Assembly (NCBI RefSeq): GCF_001704275.1
Contig: NZ_CP011533.1
Span: 3,720,001 to 3,784,000, forward strand
From: Streptomyces noursei ATCC 11455
GTDB lineage: Bacteria; Actinomycetota; Actinomycetes; Streptomycetales; Streptomycetaceae
Reading direction: 5' to 3'
DNA length: 64,000 nt
The first letter of the stretch is position 1. Every line of letters begins with the position of its first letter. Position numbers and translations under genes: made by a program. Under the pieces are notes generated by a model that was given only the letters and a program-made list of their open reading frames with translations, did no database searches and was not told the DNA's origin. Below are positions 62,881 through 64,000 of this stretch, in pieces.

Positions 62881-64000
62881 GTGATCCGCCGACGACTGCT
62901 GGACCGCCAGGACTACTGGCGACTGCTGGAGGGGACGGGCATGCCGGGCGAACTGGCTGGGCTGCGGGACGGCCACCGGAAGGAAGCGGACGGGCTGCTG
63001 ACGCGGACCGTCGAGGAGGAGGCGCGCCGCTCGGGCGGCCGGATCGACGGCGCGGCGCTGCTCGGCAGGGCCCGGGCGGCGCTGGACGAGCTGGCCGCCT
63101 CGGCGGAGGAGGAGTACGGGGCGTACGTCCGCGCACTGGACGAGGCTGCGGCCGGCCGACGGCCGCTCGGGGAGCGGCTGTCGCGCAAGGAGTTGGGCAC
63201 CCCGGTGGTGGCGTCCGCGGTGGCCGCGGTGGCCGCGTTCGGTGCGGACCTGGCGGCGGGCACGGGCGGCGGCCCGGCGCTCGGGGCGGGCGCCGCGGCG
63301 CTGGTGGCGGGCGCGGCGGCCACGGTCGTGAAGCTGACCGCCGGCCATCTCCCGGCGGCGCACCGCCACGCCGGGATGCGGGGCCAGCCCGGCGGGCCCG
63401 AGCAGTTGCGGCTCCAGTGGTTGACGGCACTGGAGGTGCGGGGCATCCGGCCGTTCCTCGACCAGCAGCGGATGCTGGCCGCGGCATCCCGGGGCGGCGG
63501 TTCGTCCGCCGCCCGGCCGGCGGGGAAGGGCACCCGGGGGCCGCAGCTGCGCGGCGCGGACCGCAGCGCGGCGGCCCGCAGGCGCTCGGTCCTGGAGCGG
63601 TCTTTCGCCCAACTCCCCCAGCCGGACGGCCCGTTCGCCGGGCGCCGGACGGAGCTGGCGCAGCTCGCCCAGTGGGTGCAGGCCGGCCGGGCGAGCACCG
63701 AGACCCGGCCGATCGTGGTGGTGCTGCACGGCGAGCCGGGCTCGGGGCGGACGGCGCTGGCGGTGCGGGCGGCGCACCAGCTGCGCGATCAGTTCCGCGG
63801 CGCGTGTCTGGTGGATCTGCGCGGCGACACCCCGGGCGAGGTACCACTGCCGACCCGGGACGCCCTGCTGCACCTGCTCAACCGCCTGGGCGCGCCGCGC
63901 GAACAGCTGCTGTTCCGCGAGCGGCCCGCCCAGGAGCAGCACGTCAAACGACTCACCGAGGTCTACCACCAGCATCTGACCGGCCTCCCGGTGACGCTGC
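62881..64000 (+). CDS. Large P-loop (NB-ARC/STAND-type) ATPase, 5' part only
   Basis: The frame is open from GTG 62881 to the window edge (373 codons). Residues 1-100 are helical and charged; about 105-150 is an Ala/Gly-rich hydrophobic stretch (VVASAVAAVAAFGADLAAG); then, after a linker, FAGRRTELAQLAQWVQ opens an NB-ARC/AAA-type domain with Walker A HGEPGSGRTALA near residue 285. STAND ATPases of this type usually end in TPR repeats and act as signalling switches. A GTG at 62770 in frame is an alternative start. Confidence 0.78.
   Translation, partial: MIRRRLLDRQDYWRLLEGTGMPGELAGLRDGHRKEADGLLTRTVEEEARRSGGRIDGAALLGRARAALDELAASAEEEYGAYVRALDEAAAGRRPLGERLSRKELGTPVVASAVAAVAAFGADLAAGTGGGPALGAGAAALVAGAAATVVKLTAGHLPAAHRHAGMRGQPGGPEQLRLQWLTALEVRGIRPFLDQQRMLAAASRGGGSSAARPAGKGTRGPQLRGADRSAAARRRSVLERSFAQLPQPDGPFAGRRTELAQLAQWVQAGRASTETRPIVVVLHGEPGSGRTALAVRAAHQLRDQFRGACLVDLRGDTPGEVPLPTRDALLHLLNRLGAPREQLLFRERPAQEQHVKRLTEVYHQHLTGLPVTL

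Overview
The window is a high-GC actinobacterial chromosome segment, almost certainly from a Streptomyces. Evidence is the codon use, frequent GTG starts, ATGA/GTGA gene overlaps, the oxyR-ahpC-ahpD locus, GTP-type PEP carboxykinase, a DasR-like site in front of a chitinase, a Gram-positive Tad pilus locus and remnants of a macrolide cluster. I saw no rRNA, tRNA, CRISPR array or recognisable insertion sequence.

Layout. 1-8.5 kb: an SPFH membrane protein, a small CopG-like protein, and two related ATPase+FtsX-permease ABC cassettes flanking a PadR regulator, followed by a decayed Uma2 gene. 8.9-12.8 kb: oxyR divergent from ahpC-ahpD, then an AI-2E/PerM-type membrane protein. 12.9-17.9 kb: a secreted transglycosylase behind a long structured leader, a PIN-PhoH ATPase, a cis-prenyltransferase and an aldo-keto reductase. 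17.9-18.7 kb is non-coding and holds a large imperfect inverted repeat with two strong hairpins. 18.7-32.4 kb: prepilin peptidase, DUF192 protein, an MFS exporter and its TetR (sharing a 22-bp operator), then a leftward Tad pilus locus (CpaB, CpaE/TadZ, two TadE pseudopilins, TadA, TadB, TadC, a 54-residue Flp pilin, a TadG-like protein, a lipoprotein and an OmpA-domain protein). 32.7-36.4 kb: secreted GH18 chitinase, trypsin-like protease and M14 carboxypeptidase.

36.6-44.0 kb is a divergent catabolic locus: sugar kinase, IclR regulator, RidA and GntP permease to the left, a PLP-dependent D-amino-acid deaminase and a D-aminoacylase to the right. Together they could import and deacetylate an N-acyl-D-amino acid, deaminate it and phosphorylate the product. 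Oxidised GlcNAc (N-acetyl-D-glucosaminate) is one attractive candidate substrate. 44.2-54.8 kb is mainly housekeeping: an aminotransferase, a small conserved protein, PEPCK, a TrhA-type membrane protein, TetR, a shortened MerR, an amidase, an MDR oxidoreductase and a DUF255 thioredoxin-domain protein.

55.0-62.6 kb is the most unusual part, a graveyard of a glycosylated type I polyketide (macrolide) cluster. It contains the KR-ACP-thioesterase end of a PKS cut off at its 5' side, a complete type II thioesterase, a collapsed EryCII/DesVIII-type helper gene fused to scraps of a GH3 beta-glucosidase (DesR-like), a second GH3 scrap elsewhere, frameshifted E1-alpha/beta dehydrogenase genes, and the 3' end of an rmlA-type nucleotidyltransferase abutting the truncated PKS. 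The surviving order (PKS-TE, TEII, helper, glucosidase) matches the pikromycin-type layout as I recall it. The window ends inside a large P-loop ATPase gene.
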